Below, piece by piece: positions 35,020 through 43,116 of a DNA stretch of 64,000 bases. The DNA lies in the NCBI GenBank assembly GCA_963728845.1, contig CAVSLS010000052.1, positions 310,001 through 374,000 of the forward strand. The letters are read 5' to 3'. Both the position numbers and the translations under genes were made by a program. Position 1 is the stretch's first letter. Each line of letters begins with the position of its first letter. The notes beneath the pieces were generated by a model. That model was not told the origin of the DNA. It searched no databases and worked only from the letters and a program-made list of their open reading frames with translations. The stretch is from Bog-473 sp963728845. Lineage in GTDB: Bacteria; Actinomycetota; Acidimicrobiia; Acidimicrobiales; RAAP-2.

Positions 35020-35504
35020 TGGACGCGGACATGTCTGATTTGGACCCCGGCCTGGGTCAGATGATCGGGCTGCGCTCCCTGTGGGCGGCGATTCGACGGA
35101 ACCGCCGGGTCTGGCTGGTGACGGGTCTGCTGGGTCTGATCATGGGCGCCGGCCTGCCTCTGGTCCTCCCCCACAAAAGCTTGGCTGTAACCGACCTCTA
35201 CCTGGCTCAGACCGCCGGCGCGGATCCGGCACAAGCGATGGCGGACGATGTGTCGCTCCTGCAGACAAATGCGGTTGCCACGCAAGCGGTGAGCGCCGGC
35301 CACCTGGATGTGACCCCCGAGCGCGTTGCGTTCCCACTATTCCGGTCTCCCCTTGAGCGGCACCATCATGTCGATCAAATTCAATGGGGCGTCCCAGAGC
35401 GACGCTGTCGCGGGTGCCAGGGCCGTTGCCCAGGCCTTCCTTACTGTCCAGGCCAAGGAGCTCCGCTTGCAGACCGACGTGCTCGTCCACGGCCTGCAGT
35501 CTGA
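35019..35504 (+). CDS. second Wzz-like protein, N-terminal part before a frameshift
   Basis: The first 105 or so codons encode a Wzz-type N terminus: LRSLWAAIRRNRRVWLVTG leading into a membrane helix (GLLGLIMGAGLPLVL), then DLYLAQTAGADPAQAMADDV and VSAGHLDVTPERVA. Homology then stops. Deleting one base in GTTGCGTTCC (35325-35332) joins it to the next frame (RSHYSGLPLSGTIMSIKF), restoring a protein of about 512 residues ending at 36558. The residues after ERVA in this frame are probably spurious. Confidence 0.75.
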   Translation: MDADMSDLDPGLGQMIGLRSLWAAIRRNRRVWLVTGLLGLIMGAGLPLVLPHKSLAVTDLYLAQTAGADPAQAMADDVSLLQTNAVATQAVSAGHLDVTPERVAFPLFRSPLERHHHVDQIQWGVPERRCRGCQGRCPGLPYCPGQGAPLADRRARPRPAV

Positions 35505-36558
35505 GATCGCCTCTCTCAACACCGCGATAGGCAATCTGAATACGCAGATCAGCTCGCTTTCCGGCTCGTCCACCGGCAGCCAAACGCCCAATCAGATCAC
35601 CAATCTGGTCAATCAGCGCAGCGCTAATCAGTCACAGGTGTTCCAGCTCCAGGCGCAGGTGCAGCAGGCCCAGCTGAACGAGCAGTCCGCCAACGACGTC
35701 AGCCACGTCCTCGACCCTGCGGCCGTCGTCTTGGCATCGACGAAGAAAGTGATGCTGGAAGATGCCCTTTCGGGACTCGTCGTTGGTCTCGCAGTTGGCC
35801 TTGCCGCCGTGATCTTCGGCTCGCTCCTATCGGAGCGCGCTCTCGATCGCTCAACAGTGGCAGAAACGTTGGGCGCGCCAGTGGAGCTAAGCCTTGGGCG
35901 CTACCGCCGTCTACGCGTCATGCGCAAGCATCGGCTGCACAGACAACTTCGAGAGCCGAGCTCTGCCTTGCGGATGATCGAACGCCGGCTGCGTGGTCAT
36001 CTCGAATCTGCGCCCGGATCGACCCTGGCGGTCGTGACCGTCGGGACCGCCGAGCCGGCGGCGCTGGCGGTTGGCGCGTTGGCACTGGCGTTGGCTTCCG
36101 AGGGGCGCAGTGTGGTGGTGGTCGACGCTGCCGACAATCGAATTCTCGCCTCCGTCTTCGGCCTCACCTCATCCACACCTGAGACGATGAATGCGTTCCA
36201 GATTCCGACGAAGGAAGGCCCTCCGGTGAGGGTCATCGTCGCACCTGAGGACCCGGCACAAATGGCACAAAAGCCGCCACCGGACGACGCCGACGTCGTT
36301 CTGGTGCTGACCTCCCTCGACCCAGCATTCGGCACAGAACAACTCGCTTCGTGGGTGACGGACGCAGTCATGATCCTCTGCCCTCGGGGAGTCAACCTCA
36401 CCCGTTTGCAAGTCGGCCGGGAAATTCTTCGTGAGGAGGGAATTTCGCTCCGCTCCGTCATCCTCCTGGACGCAGATGCAGCGGACGACAGTTCCGGTGC
36501 TCTCAGCTCTGTTGAACGTCGGTTGACGCCGGTGGGATCACCGGAGCCGTCGAAATAG
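35326..36558 (+). CDS. second Wzz-like protein, C-terminal part after the frameshift
   Basis: Continues the Wzz-like protein in the +1 frame: SGTIMSIKFNGASQSDAVAG (typical Wzz strand), a coiled coil (about 40-130), a second membrane segment (DALSGLVVGLAVGLAAVIF), then a cytoplasmic BY-kinase-like domain. TLAVVTVGTAEPAALAVGAL and RSVVVVDAADNR occupy the positions of Walker A and A', but Walker A lacks GK(S/T), so ATP hydrolysis is doubtful. It has no convincing start of its own (a TTG at 35326 without a ribosome site). It probably acts with the first Wzz as a pair. Confidence 0.78.
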   Translation: MRSHYSGLPLSGTIMSIKFNGASQSDAVAGARAVAQAFLTVQAKELRLQTDVLVHGLQSEIASLNTAIGNLNTQISSLSGSSTGSQTPNQITNLVNQRSANQSQVFQLQAQVQQAQLNEQSANDVSHVLDPAAVVLASTKKVMLEDALSGLVVGLAVGLAAVIFGSLLSERALDRSTVAETLGAPVELSLGRYRRLRVMRKHRLHRQLREPSSALRMIERRLRGHLESAPGSTLAVVTVGTAEPAALAVGALALALASEGRSVVVVDAADNRILASVFGLTSSTPETMNAFQIPTKEGPPVRVIVAPEDPAQMAQKPPPDDADVVLVLTSLDPAFGTEQLASWVTDAVMILCPRGVNLTRLQVGREILREEGISLRSVILLDADAADDSSGALSSVERRLTPVGSPEPSK

Positions 36559-36565
36559 AGGGCTG

Positions 36566-37858
36566 GTGGAGACCGCGTCAGACGTCAGCGTCGATCGGCA
36601 GGGCCAGCACGACAGATCATCCCCACGCCGGGTCGGGATCATCTGGGTCTTGCTCTTCTTCAACGTGCTCGACCCCGCCGGAGGTGCGGTTGTACCGATC
36701 CCGCACAAAGTCACCCAGCTCATCACGCAGGGTGCCTTGTTCGTCGCGCTCGTGCTGGTACTGACGATCAATCCACGGATGCGTATCCGACCCAATTGGT
36801 TCCTTGGCCTCTTCACCTTGCTCGCAATTACCTCGCTCATGATGAGCGTGCGCTTTGTCGGCCTCGGAACCACCTATCGCAGCTTTCGCTTGATCGGGTT
36901 TCTCCTTGTGCTGTGGCTCCTCACTCCATGGTGGGGTCGGAGAGACCTGCTCGTGCTGCGTAGTCAGATGCGCTTCCTCCTGCTGATCCTGGGCTCGGTC
37001 GTTCTGGGGCTGCTCATCTCGCCCGGAAGGGAGCTCGGTGGCCGTCTGAGCGGCACGCTCTGGCCGATCCCGCCGACACAGGTCGCCCACTTCGCAGCGG
37101 AGCTAGCAGGCCTGACGACACTGCTCTGGTTCTGCCGCCTCGTGTCCGGACGACATGCCCTCGCACTCGTTGTGCCAGCCCTCGTCATGCTTGTGCTCAC
37201 CCACACACGCACGGCGCTCACCGCGATGGTCGTAGCGTTGCTCGTTGCGGGTACCAGCCTCTTTCTTGCGAAGCGTCGCGTACGAAAGTCAGTCGGGACG
37301 GCGTTGATCGTGCTGGTGGTCATTGCGATTCCGGCGTCCCCCTTCCTCGCAAATTGGCTCACTCGAGGAGAGAGTAGCCAGCAACTGCAGAGCCTCACTG
37401 GTCGCACGCAGGCTTGGTCGGCGGTGCTCTCGACCCATCGGCCAACCACCAACGTTCTCTTCGGAAGTGGCCTCACGAACGATAGCGTCAACAACTCGTC
37501 GAACCCGGCGACGAACGGGCTTCCGATTGACAGCAGTTGGATATCGATCTACCAGGATCAGGGCATCGTCGGAGAAGTGCTGGTCAGCGCAGCCCTCGTC
37601 CTCCTGCTGTTGACCGCTCTGAGCCGGGCGCGGGGACCGACACGCGCAGTGGCCCTCTTCCTGATTGTCTATTGCATCATCGCCAGCGTCAGTGAGAGTG
37701 GTCTCGGTGGCGCGTCGCAGTACCTTCTCGACCTGACGGTTGCGGCGTCCCTCTTGACCTTCCCGTCCGCCCGGGGCACAGACCTGACCTTCAGCCTCGG
37801 AGACCGGCCCGACGCTGAGCCGGCGCTCGATCGCCGAAGTTCTGCATACGGGTTCTGA
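36566..37858 (+). CDS. O-antigen polymerase/ligase-like membrane protein (Wzy candidate)
   Basis: 430 residues with about 10-12 hydrophobic segments (e.g. VGIIWVLLFFNVLDPAGGAV, FLLLILGSVVLGLLIS, LALVVPALVMLVLTHTRTAL). The THTRTALTAMVVALL stretch followed by a long extracytoplasmic loop (STHRPTTNVLFGSG, DSSWISIYQDQGIVGEVLV) matches the Wzy_C/O-antigen ligase pattern, where the loop Arg/His residues act in polymer transfer. GTG 36566 has AGAGG about 8 bases upstream. It follows the second Wzz by 7 bases, completing an export module with the flippase. Confidence 0.85.
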   Translation: METASDVSVDRQGQHDRSSPRRVGIIWVLLFFNVLDPAGGAVVPIPHKVTQLITQGALFVALVLVLTINPRMRIRPNWFLGLFTLLAITSLMMSVRFVGLGTTYRSFRLIGFLLVLWLLTPWWGRRDLLVLRSQMRFLLLILGSVVLGLLISPGRELGGRLSGTLWPIPPTQVAHFAAELAGLTTLLWFCRLVSGRHALALVVPALVMLVLTHTRTALTAMVVALLVAGTSLFLAKRRVRKSVGTALIVLVVIAIPASPFLANWLTRGESSQQLQSLTGRTQAWSAVLSTHRPTTNVLFGSGLTNDSVNNSSNPATNGLPIDSSWISIYQDQGIVGEVLVSAALVLLLLTALSRARGPTRAVALFLIVYCIIASVSESGLGGASQYLLDLTVAASLLTFPSARGTDLTFSLGDRPDAEPALDRRSSAYGF

Positions 37859-37907
37859 CAGGCGCCGGGTGCGCATTCGTGTGGCGGCGATGTACTGGGC
37901 GCCTGTC
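37857..37907. terminator. inverted repeat just after the polymerase gene
   Basis: GACAGGCGCC (37857-37866) and GGCGCCTGTC (37898-37907) are a perfect 10-base inverted repeat with a 31-base loop, starting within the stop codon region of the Wzy candidate. It may end the regulator-wzz-wzy operon. There is no T tract, and the loop is long, so it could instead be a protein-binding site. Confidence 0.4.
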
Positions 37908-38074
37908 CGAATGGCCACGAAATAGGATGATCTTGCGATGGATAAGGTGGTTGCTTACATTCACCCGATGGTCCGACGAGCACGAGACGATGCGGGTTTA
38001 CTCTTCGAGGTGTGTCAGTTGCCAGGGCCTGTGGCGGAGGCCCGGATCCGCGGCGATCATCAGAGGTCCGGCAC

Positions 38075-39445
38075 GTGACCCGCTTCAGGAGGCTGCGGTG
38101 GCTCGGTCAAGCGGCCATCCTGTCTTTCGGGTCTGTTTTCTTTTCCTTATTGATCGGCTTTGGCGCAGCGGCGGGCGGTGCCCCCCCGGTGCCACCGAAG
38201 TTCGCGGTCGGAGTGGCGACCGACACCTTCGTCGATCCTCATCGGACGACGCCGGCATGGAACCAGAGCCCAGCGTTGCCGACGCGGACACTCGTGACCA
38301 CGATCCTCTATCCAGCGATCGGTCCGACCGGTGGTGAGCCCGCATCGGGGGCGGCGCCCGACAAGGCCGCGGGGCCCTACCCCCTCATCGTCTTCGCTCA
38401 CGGCCTTGGCGGTACGCCACAGGGCTACATGAACTTGCTTGCCGATTGGGCTTCGGAGGGATTCGTCGTCGCAGCGCCGCTCTTTCCGCTGTCCAACAGC
38501 AACGTGCCCGGTGGCCCCGACGCCGGTGATGTGGCGAACCAGCCCAAGGACATGAGTTACGTGATCGACGCCGTGCTCTCTGACTCGCTCCTCCAGAGTG
38601 GAACCCTCTCGGGGTTGATTGACCCCAAGGAGATCGGCGCCGCCGGACACTCCAATGGAGCGGTCTCCACGCTGGGTCTGGTGGCCAACACGTGTTGTCT
38701 CGACTCCCGGGTGAAATCGGCTGTCGTGATGGCGGGTACGACCGAGGGCTTTCCCCCCGGTCACTACGACTTCTCGAAGGCGCCGCCCCTCCTCCTCGTC
38801 CACGGCACGGCGGACCAACTGGTCCCGTACCGGAGCGAACCGCTGATCTACAACCAGACACTTGGGCCCAAGGGCCTTCTCACTCTCGTAGGCGGCTCTC
38901 ATGACGCAGCGGCTGGTCAGGACCCACGATCGGCGTCGGCGGTCATCCGCACGACGACCGATTTCTTCGAGGCATACCTGACCGGCAATCGGCAGGCCGC
39001 CTCTCGTCTGGCCACGGACGGGAGCAGTCCGACCACGAAGATCACGTTGGACCTCACTCCGGGATCGCGCGGATCGGCCATTGCAGTCCCTCCTGTTCCG
39101 GTGGTCCACCTGCGGGCGTCCGTGTCACCGAGCCATGACCTCACCAGCGGCGAGGCCGTCACCGTCCAATGGGGTGGCTATACGGCCGGCAAGGTGGTCA
39201 ACATCCTCGAATGCTCCCATGTCGACATCGCTACCGGCAGCTCAGCCGGTTGTGATTTCGCCAATGCCGGCCTGCTTCATCCCGATCCCACCGGCGGCGG
39301 GCACTTCACGATGCACATCGTGACTGGACAAGTTGGCAACGGGGTCTGTGACTCGACCCACCCCTGTTTCATCGCCGTCAACAATGCCAGCTCGCTGACT
39401 GCGTCGAACACGAAGATCCTTCCGATCTCATTCGCCCCGGCCTAG
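38075..39445 (+). CDS. secreted alpha/beta hydrolase with C-terminal neocarzinostatin-like domain
   Basis: 456 residues. A basic N terminus and hydrophobic stretch (AAILSFGSVFFSLLIGFGAA) form a signal peptide. The hydrolase domain has VFAHGLGGTPQGYMNLLADW (oxyanion region), EIGAAGHSNGAVSTL (nucleophile Ser193), LLVHGTADQLVP (Asp) and GGSHDAA (His), resembling PET-hydrolase/chlorophyllase-type lipases. The last 110 residues (VSPSHDLTSGEAVTVQWGGY, VNILECSHVDIATG, two Cys pairs) resemble the neocarzinostatin-type immunoglobulin-like fold. Start GTG 38075 follows AGAGG by 9 bases. It may act on an ester in the envelope; the target is unknown. Confidence 0.82.
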   Translation: MTRFRRLRWLGQAAILSFGSVFFSLLIGFGAAAGGAPPVPPKFAVGVATDTFVDPHRTTPAWNQSPALPTRTLVTTILYPAIGPTGGEPASGAAPDKAAGPYPLIVFAHGLGGTPQGYMNLLADWASEGFVVAAPLFPLSNSNVPGGPDAGDVANQPKDMSYVIDAVLSDSLLQSGTLSGLIDPKEIGAAGHSNGAVSTLGLVANTCCLDSRVKSAVVMAGTTEGFPPGHYDFSKAPPLLLVHGTADQLVPYRSEPLIYNQTLGPKGLLTLVGGSHDAAAGQDPRSASAVIRTTTDFFEAYLTGNRQAASRLATDGSSPTTKITLDLTPGSRGSAIAVPPVPVVHLRASVSPSHDLTSGEAVTVQWGGYTAGKVVNILECSHVDIATGSSAGCDFANAGLLHPDPTGGGHFTMHIVTGQVGNGVCDSTHPCFIAVNNASSLTASNTKILPISFAPA

Positions 39446-39723
39446 GGCTGAGATCCTCCACGGGGAGCACACGACTAGCTTGACGGTCTGATCGTCCGAA
39501 GGTGCGACCGCTGTGCCGGAGTGCCGCACCGCACCCGCGATCGGGGCGAAGGAACCTCTTGCGTCGTTGCCACCGACCCGCACCTGAGCGGACGACGACG
39601 CCACCAGGATCTTCGCCGGCCGCGACGGTCACCTCGTCACCCCTGGGCGAGGAACGCCTCGATCAAAGGCATCATGGGGTTGACGTGTCCGGCACCGGGC
39701 GTGGCCACGGTGAGGATCTTCAT
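39378..39723 (-). pseudogene. 5' remnant of a GT1 (UDP-glycosyltransferase-like) gene
   Basis: Reading leftward from ATG 39723, after a good AGGAGG, the frame gives MKILTVATPGAGHVNPMMPL and IEAFLAQG, the classic N terminus of MGT/UGT-like glycosyltransferases, then a TGA. Removing one G of the GGGG run (39640-39643) continues as DEVTVAAGEDPGGVVVRSGA, again family-like, before homology fades and the frame ends near 39378. The remaining 350 residues of a normal enzyme are absent, and the 3' end overlaps the convergent hydrolase. It is a truncated, frameshifted remnant. Confidence 0.7.
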
Positions 39724-39877
39724 TCGCCCCCCTCCTCTTCGCTACCCAATAGGCACATCACGAGCATCGCCCCTTCGCCCTGCCCGTTAGGGTGTCACCG
39801 CTGCCAGGACCGCCACCGCGACCAGCACGCTGGGTCTCGACATAGACATCTTGACCTCCCTGTACGCCGGAAGGATG

Positions 39878-40132
39878 TCAGCCCGAGATCGCCTTAACTC
39901 TGGGCCGGATTGAAGCAAGGTAGACGACCGCAAGAATCAGCCCAACGATTCCGGTTATGAACCAGAAAACGGCAACAAGTGAGATCCACATCACTTTTGA
40001 GGAGCCTGCGGCGCTAAATGCCGCTGAAGGCCTCGAGGCTGCATCGACGATCGCCCAAATCGGAATGACGAAACCAACAAGGCCGATGACGGCCACGATG
40101 AACAGATCTGGGCCAAACACATCTCCGATCAC
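39878..40132 (-). CDS. small membrane protein, two transmembrane segments (DUF2516-like)
   Basis: About 84 residues from GTG 40132. FGPDLFIVAVIGLVGFVIPI and ISLVAVFWFITGIVGLILAV are two membrane helices flanking a short polar loop (VDAASRPSAAFSAAGSSKVM); the tail YLASIRPRVKAI is basic. Small actinobacterial proteins of this pattern are common and uncharacterised. A longer upstream reading to 40405 adds an Arg-rich, non-conserved leader over the decayed region next door. It has no operon partner; its function is unknown. Confidence 0.65.
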   Translation of the reverse strand: MIGDVFGPDLFIVAVIGLVGFVIPIWAIVDAASRPSAAFSAAGSSKVMWISLVAVFWFITGIVGLILAVVYLASIRPRVKAISG

Positions 40133-40179
40133 AATGCACCTCCGTTGGTGCTGGTAGTGAGCGCTCCGTCTAAGCCCAG

Positions 40180-40400
40180 CGTATCCCTGACCGCCGGGAG
40201 TCCGGCACGTGTCGGCCAGCGTGGCCGTCCCCTGCCGAACTCGCGACGACTCGGGAGGGCGACGTACTCGAACTCCAGACAGACGACTTCGAACATTTCC
40301 GCCACGACGTGGCGGCCTGGTGCGGGCCTGTGGGGCACAAGCTGATCTCGTCCGTGTCCACTGCTGATGGCCTTGGCTTCCTGATTGAGAAGAGGCCGGT
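40180..40400 (+). pseudogene. decayed TusA-like (sulfur carrier) gene
   Basis: In one frame VGQRGRPLPNSRRLG resembles the TusA start (normally G..CP.P). In another frame from about 40250, EGDVLELQTDDFEHFRHDVA then WCGPVGHKLISSVSTADGLG matches the TusA C-terminal pattern (GDVLEV.atDp....i..wc...GhelL). The conserved Cys is lost and the frame is broken, so it is not a functional gene. It lies directly before a DsrE-like remnant, which fits a former sulfur-transfer pair. Confidence 0.5.
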
Positions 40401-40433
40401 TCCAAACACCGTTTGCCAGCTCGGCCGTGGTGA

Positions 40434-40667
40434 ATCTCTTCTGACGGCCTCGAGGAACTGCCGTCGCCCCTTGGCTTCGCCCTCGCTGCCGCTCAGGAAG
40501 GCATGCGCCACCTTCGCGGCCTCGGCGCGAAGATCTACATGTGCGGCCCCTCGATGCAACACTTCCGAGTCAAGTCCGATGCCCTCATCTTCGACGACCT
40601 TCCGCTCGTCGAGTACGTCTCATTCATGCCCATCATGAAGGAGGCCGACGTCCACATTTACGCCTAA
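40434..40667 (+). pseudogene. C-terminal remnant of a DsrE/DsrF-like protein
   Basis: An open stretch after an in-frame TGA at 40431 encodes GMRHLRGLGAKIYMCGPSMQ, then VKSDALIFDDLPLVEYVSFM and KEADVHIYA, ending in TAA at 40665-40667. This is the C-terminal half of DsrE-family proteins (MCG.SM..f and f....aD...yv are typical). ATG 40503 could start a 54-residue peptide, but the N-terminal half is missing and replaced by unrelated sequence, so I call it a remnant. Confidence 0.6.
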
Positions 40668-40725
40668 GGCTGCGCGGTGACATTCACCTCTGGTGGCGAG
40701 GACCGGCAAAGGCCTTACTTGTGCC

Positions 40726-41427
40726 ATGGCGTCTCGAGGACTGGTGACATCGCCTGCAAGATTTGCGGTCCGAGGAGGCGGCCTCATCGCCGGTGTTCTC
40801 GCGCTGGCCGGCGGACTGGTGATGGTGTCCTACCCTCGCTGGCGGACCTGGTGCCTGACGTGGGGAGCGTCGGATCAGGAAGCAACCGAGAGCCTTCCCG
40901 GTGACGATCTGTTGGACGCTGCTGACCTGGTCTCCACCCGCGCCGTGGCGATCGATGCTGCGGTCAGCGATGTCTGGCCATGGTTGGCCCAGATGGGATC
41001 TGGTCGGGGTGGGGTTTACACCTACGACTGGATCGAGAACCTCTTCGGCCTGCACATGCACAGCGCTGACGTGATCCTTCCGCAGTTCCAGAACATAGAG
41101 ATGGGTGATGCGCAACAACTCGGCAAGAACGGGCCCGTGCTGCGCGTGGTGGTGGCGGATAGAGACGCCGCCCTTGTCCTTCGCTCTGACGATGGCAACT
41201 GGGTCTGGGCTTTCTGCCTCATGGCCGACGGACACCAAACTCGACTTGTCAGCCGAAACAGGATCTCTACACCCGGAGCGTCGCAACTGTCTCGGGCCTT
41301 CTTCAAGTACTTCATGGAGCCCGGGAGTTTGGTCATGGAGCGCAAGATGCTCCTGGGAATCAAGCAGCGGGCCGAGCGGCTGGCGGTCGTTCGTGATCAG
41401 GACACCATGAGCCGAGGGTCGGGGTAG
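40726..41427 (+). CDS. SRPBCC-family protein with N-terminal membrane anchor
   Basis: About 233 residues. An N-terminal hydrophobic segment (GLIAGVLALAGGLVMVSYP) is followed by a START/SRPBCC-like domain: TRAVAIDAAVSDVWPWLAQM, GRGGVYTYDWIENLFGL, ADVILPQFQNIEMGD and TRLVSRNRISTP. These folds bind hydrophobic ligands. No catalytic residues can be assigned and the function is unknown. ATG 40726 is used; an upstream GTG at 40693 is in frame. It is not in an obvious operon. Confidence 0.75.
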   Translation: MASRGLVTSPARFAVRGGGLIAGVLALAGGLVMVSYPRWRTWCLTWGASDQEATESLPGDDLLDAADLVSTRAVAIDAAVSDVWPWLAQMGSGRGGVYTYDWIENLFGLHMHSADVILPQFQNIEMGDAQQLGKNGPVLRVVVADRDAALVLRSDDGNWVWAFCLMADGHQTRLVSRNRISTPGASQLSRAFFKYFMEPGSLVMERKMLLGIKQRAERLAVVRDQDTMSRGSG

Positions 41428-41452
41428 GTGTCCCCATACGCCCGATAGGCTC

Positions 41453-42277
41453 CTAAAGCATCGACTCCAACCGGCCGGCCATTTCCCGATAGCGATTGAC
41501 CGGAATGATGTGTACACCGTCGAATGCCTCAGATTCTCGGATCTGTGTGATGAGCTCACATGCAATTGCAAGCCCGGCATCTCGATCGGCATCGAGTCGG
41601 CGGATGATGGGTTCAGGTACGGCTAGCTGAGGCACCCCGGCTGAGAGCTTCCTCGCCATTGACACACTCGGGAGAACCATGACACCGGCGAACACGGGGC
41701 CGGCGAAGTCGTGGGCGGTGCGCCAACGGATGAGATCCTCGCCCGAGAACGACACCTGAGTGAGCAGGAAGTCGGCTTCTAGCTTCCACGCTGGAATGGA
41801 CCGCAGACTGGTTGCCACGCCAATCCGGAACCCCTCACCGACATCTGGACGCTGGGCGAACTGACGGGCTTCAGCGATCATGGAACGGACCGTGAGATCG
41901 TCTGATCGAGCGCCCGTCTCCGGACGGTCTCCGTAGACGAAAAGGAACTCACGGACGCCATACGCGGTGGCAGTGAGGAGATCCCGATTGAAGCCAAGGA
42001 CGTTGCGGTCACGAGCATTGATGCAGGCGATGGAGCGGCCTCCCATGAGCTGGACTTCGTGGGCTACCGCAATGCTCGAAACCGTCGATCGGCCGATGTG
42101 ATTGTCGGGAATCAGGAATGCACTGGCGACGGGACTCAGAACTCCAATCTGATGGCGAACGTGCTTCAGGTCCGGCCGTGTCGCGGGCTCGACCTCGCAA
42201 ATTATCTCGAAGCTCCTGGGCACAGGCTCTACGGTACTTCGGGCTCGAGACTGGCTGCCGAGGTTCGTCGCCGGCAT
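41453..42277 (-). CDS. methylenetetrahydrofolate reductase family protein
   Basis: About 274-residue TIM-barrel of the MTHFR family. FEIICEVEPATRPDLKHV holds the early acidic residue of the active site, VASAFLIPDNHIGRSTVS follows, and EFLFVYGDRPETGAR matches the ..f.lrGDpp segment near FAD. Similar proteins occur in actinobacteria outside the methionine pathway, so the role may be in one-carbon transfer from another folate or corrinoid. ATG 42277 is preferred; the frame extends to 42334 with a basic leader. It is isolated between unrelated genes. Confidence 0.75.
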   Translation of the reverse strand: MPATNLGSQSRARSTVEPVPRSFEIICEVEPATRPDLKHVRHQIGVLSPVASAFLIPDNHIGRSTVSSIAVAHEVQLMGGRSIACINARDRNVLGFNRDLLTATAYGVREFLFVYGDRPETGARSDDLTVRSMIAEARQFAQRPDVGEGFRIGVATSLRSIPAWKLEADFLLTQVSFSGEDLIRWRTAHDFAGPVFAGVMVLPSVSMARKLSAGVPQLAVPEPIIRRLDADRDAGLAIACELITQIRESEAFDGVHIIPVNRYREMAGRLESML

Positions 42278-42495
42278 TGGGGAGAAAGCCTCAGATCTGG
42301 GGTACCTCCTGCGTGACCGTGAAGAGCCACCCACGTCCGAGCTCTCGGCGTGGCGACCAATCGATTCGTCTAATCCTCAAGTGTCAGCCGACCCGTCTCA
42401 ATCTGATCGGGATCCGGCATGTCCGTTGCCGCTTCGGTCAAGGGGCGCGAGACTCGGGTGCCTGCAACCAAGGACTGCGACCTAGGAGGAAGTCG

Positions 42496-42816
42496 ATGCC
42501 GAAATACCTTGTCCAAGCGTCCTATGTCGGCGACGGGGTCCAAGGACTCCGTCAGGAGGGTGGCTCAGCTCGCCGAGACGCCGTCGAAAAGGCGTGTGCC
42601 AGCGCGGGAGGAAAGCTCGAAGCGTTCTACTACGCCTTCGGCGACACAGACGTGGTTACCGTCATAGACCTGCCGGACAACGCGACCGCGGCAGGGGTGG
42701 CTCTGCTTATCGCCGCGAGCGGCAAGGTGGACATCAAGACGACCGTTCTGTTGAGTCCGGAAGAGATCGACGCTGCCGTAGAGGTGGGCGGCGATTACCG
42801 CCCACCTGGGGGTTGA
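42496..42816 (+). CDS. GYD-domain protein
   Basis: 106 residues. MPKYLVQASYVGDGVQGLRQ is a variant of the GYD-domain start, and FYYAFGDTDVVTVIDLPDN with the trailing VDIKTTVLLSPEEIDAAVE completes this small alpha/beta-barrel family. A strong ribosome site (AGGAGGAAGTCG) is placed just before the ATG. The biochemical role of GYD proteins is not established. Confidence 0.88.
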   Translation: MPKYLVQASYVGDGVQGLRQEGGSARRDAVEKACASAGGKLEAFYYAFGDTDVVTVIDLPDNATAAGVALLIAASGKVDIKTTVLLSPEEIDAAVEVGGDYRPPGG

Positions 42817-42828
42817 ACGCGCGGTTCC

Positions 42829-43116
42829 TCATCCTTTCCGCCGAATTGCGATACCGAGCGGGAGAAGTGGCCCCGTTCGCATATGTGAATCCGATGTCGG
42901 CCATCGCCGGCCAATTCTGCTGCAAAAGGTGTGGGGAGCACGGATCCCACGAAGCCGCCGCTGCCAATCCAGCGTCATCTGGTCGAGATCTGGCAGAGGT
43001 GCCTCGGGCGGGAATATCGAGGCGTACGCAAATAGAGCGGTGCGGCGCTGGAGTGCGGCCAGCGCTGGTGCCTCGTCAACGGTAGCTCGGCGGACCCGGA
43101 CCTCCATCCTGGTCAC
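42829..43116 (-). pseudogene. N-terminal remnant of a GNAT acetyltransferase
   Basis: VRVRRATVDEAPALAALQRR and TALFAYASIFPPEAPLPDLD are a typical GNAT N terminus, leading to QMTLDWQRRL. The acetyl-CoA-binding strand (usually V....g...G....) never follows; after IRAP the frame becomes unrelated and ends within 40 residues. Other frames do not rescue it convincingly. It overlaps nothing but abuts the GYD gene end. I interpret it as a 3'-truncated gene. Confidence 0.55.
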
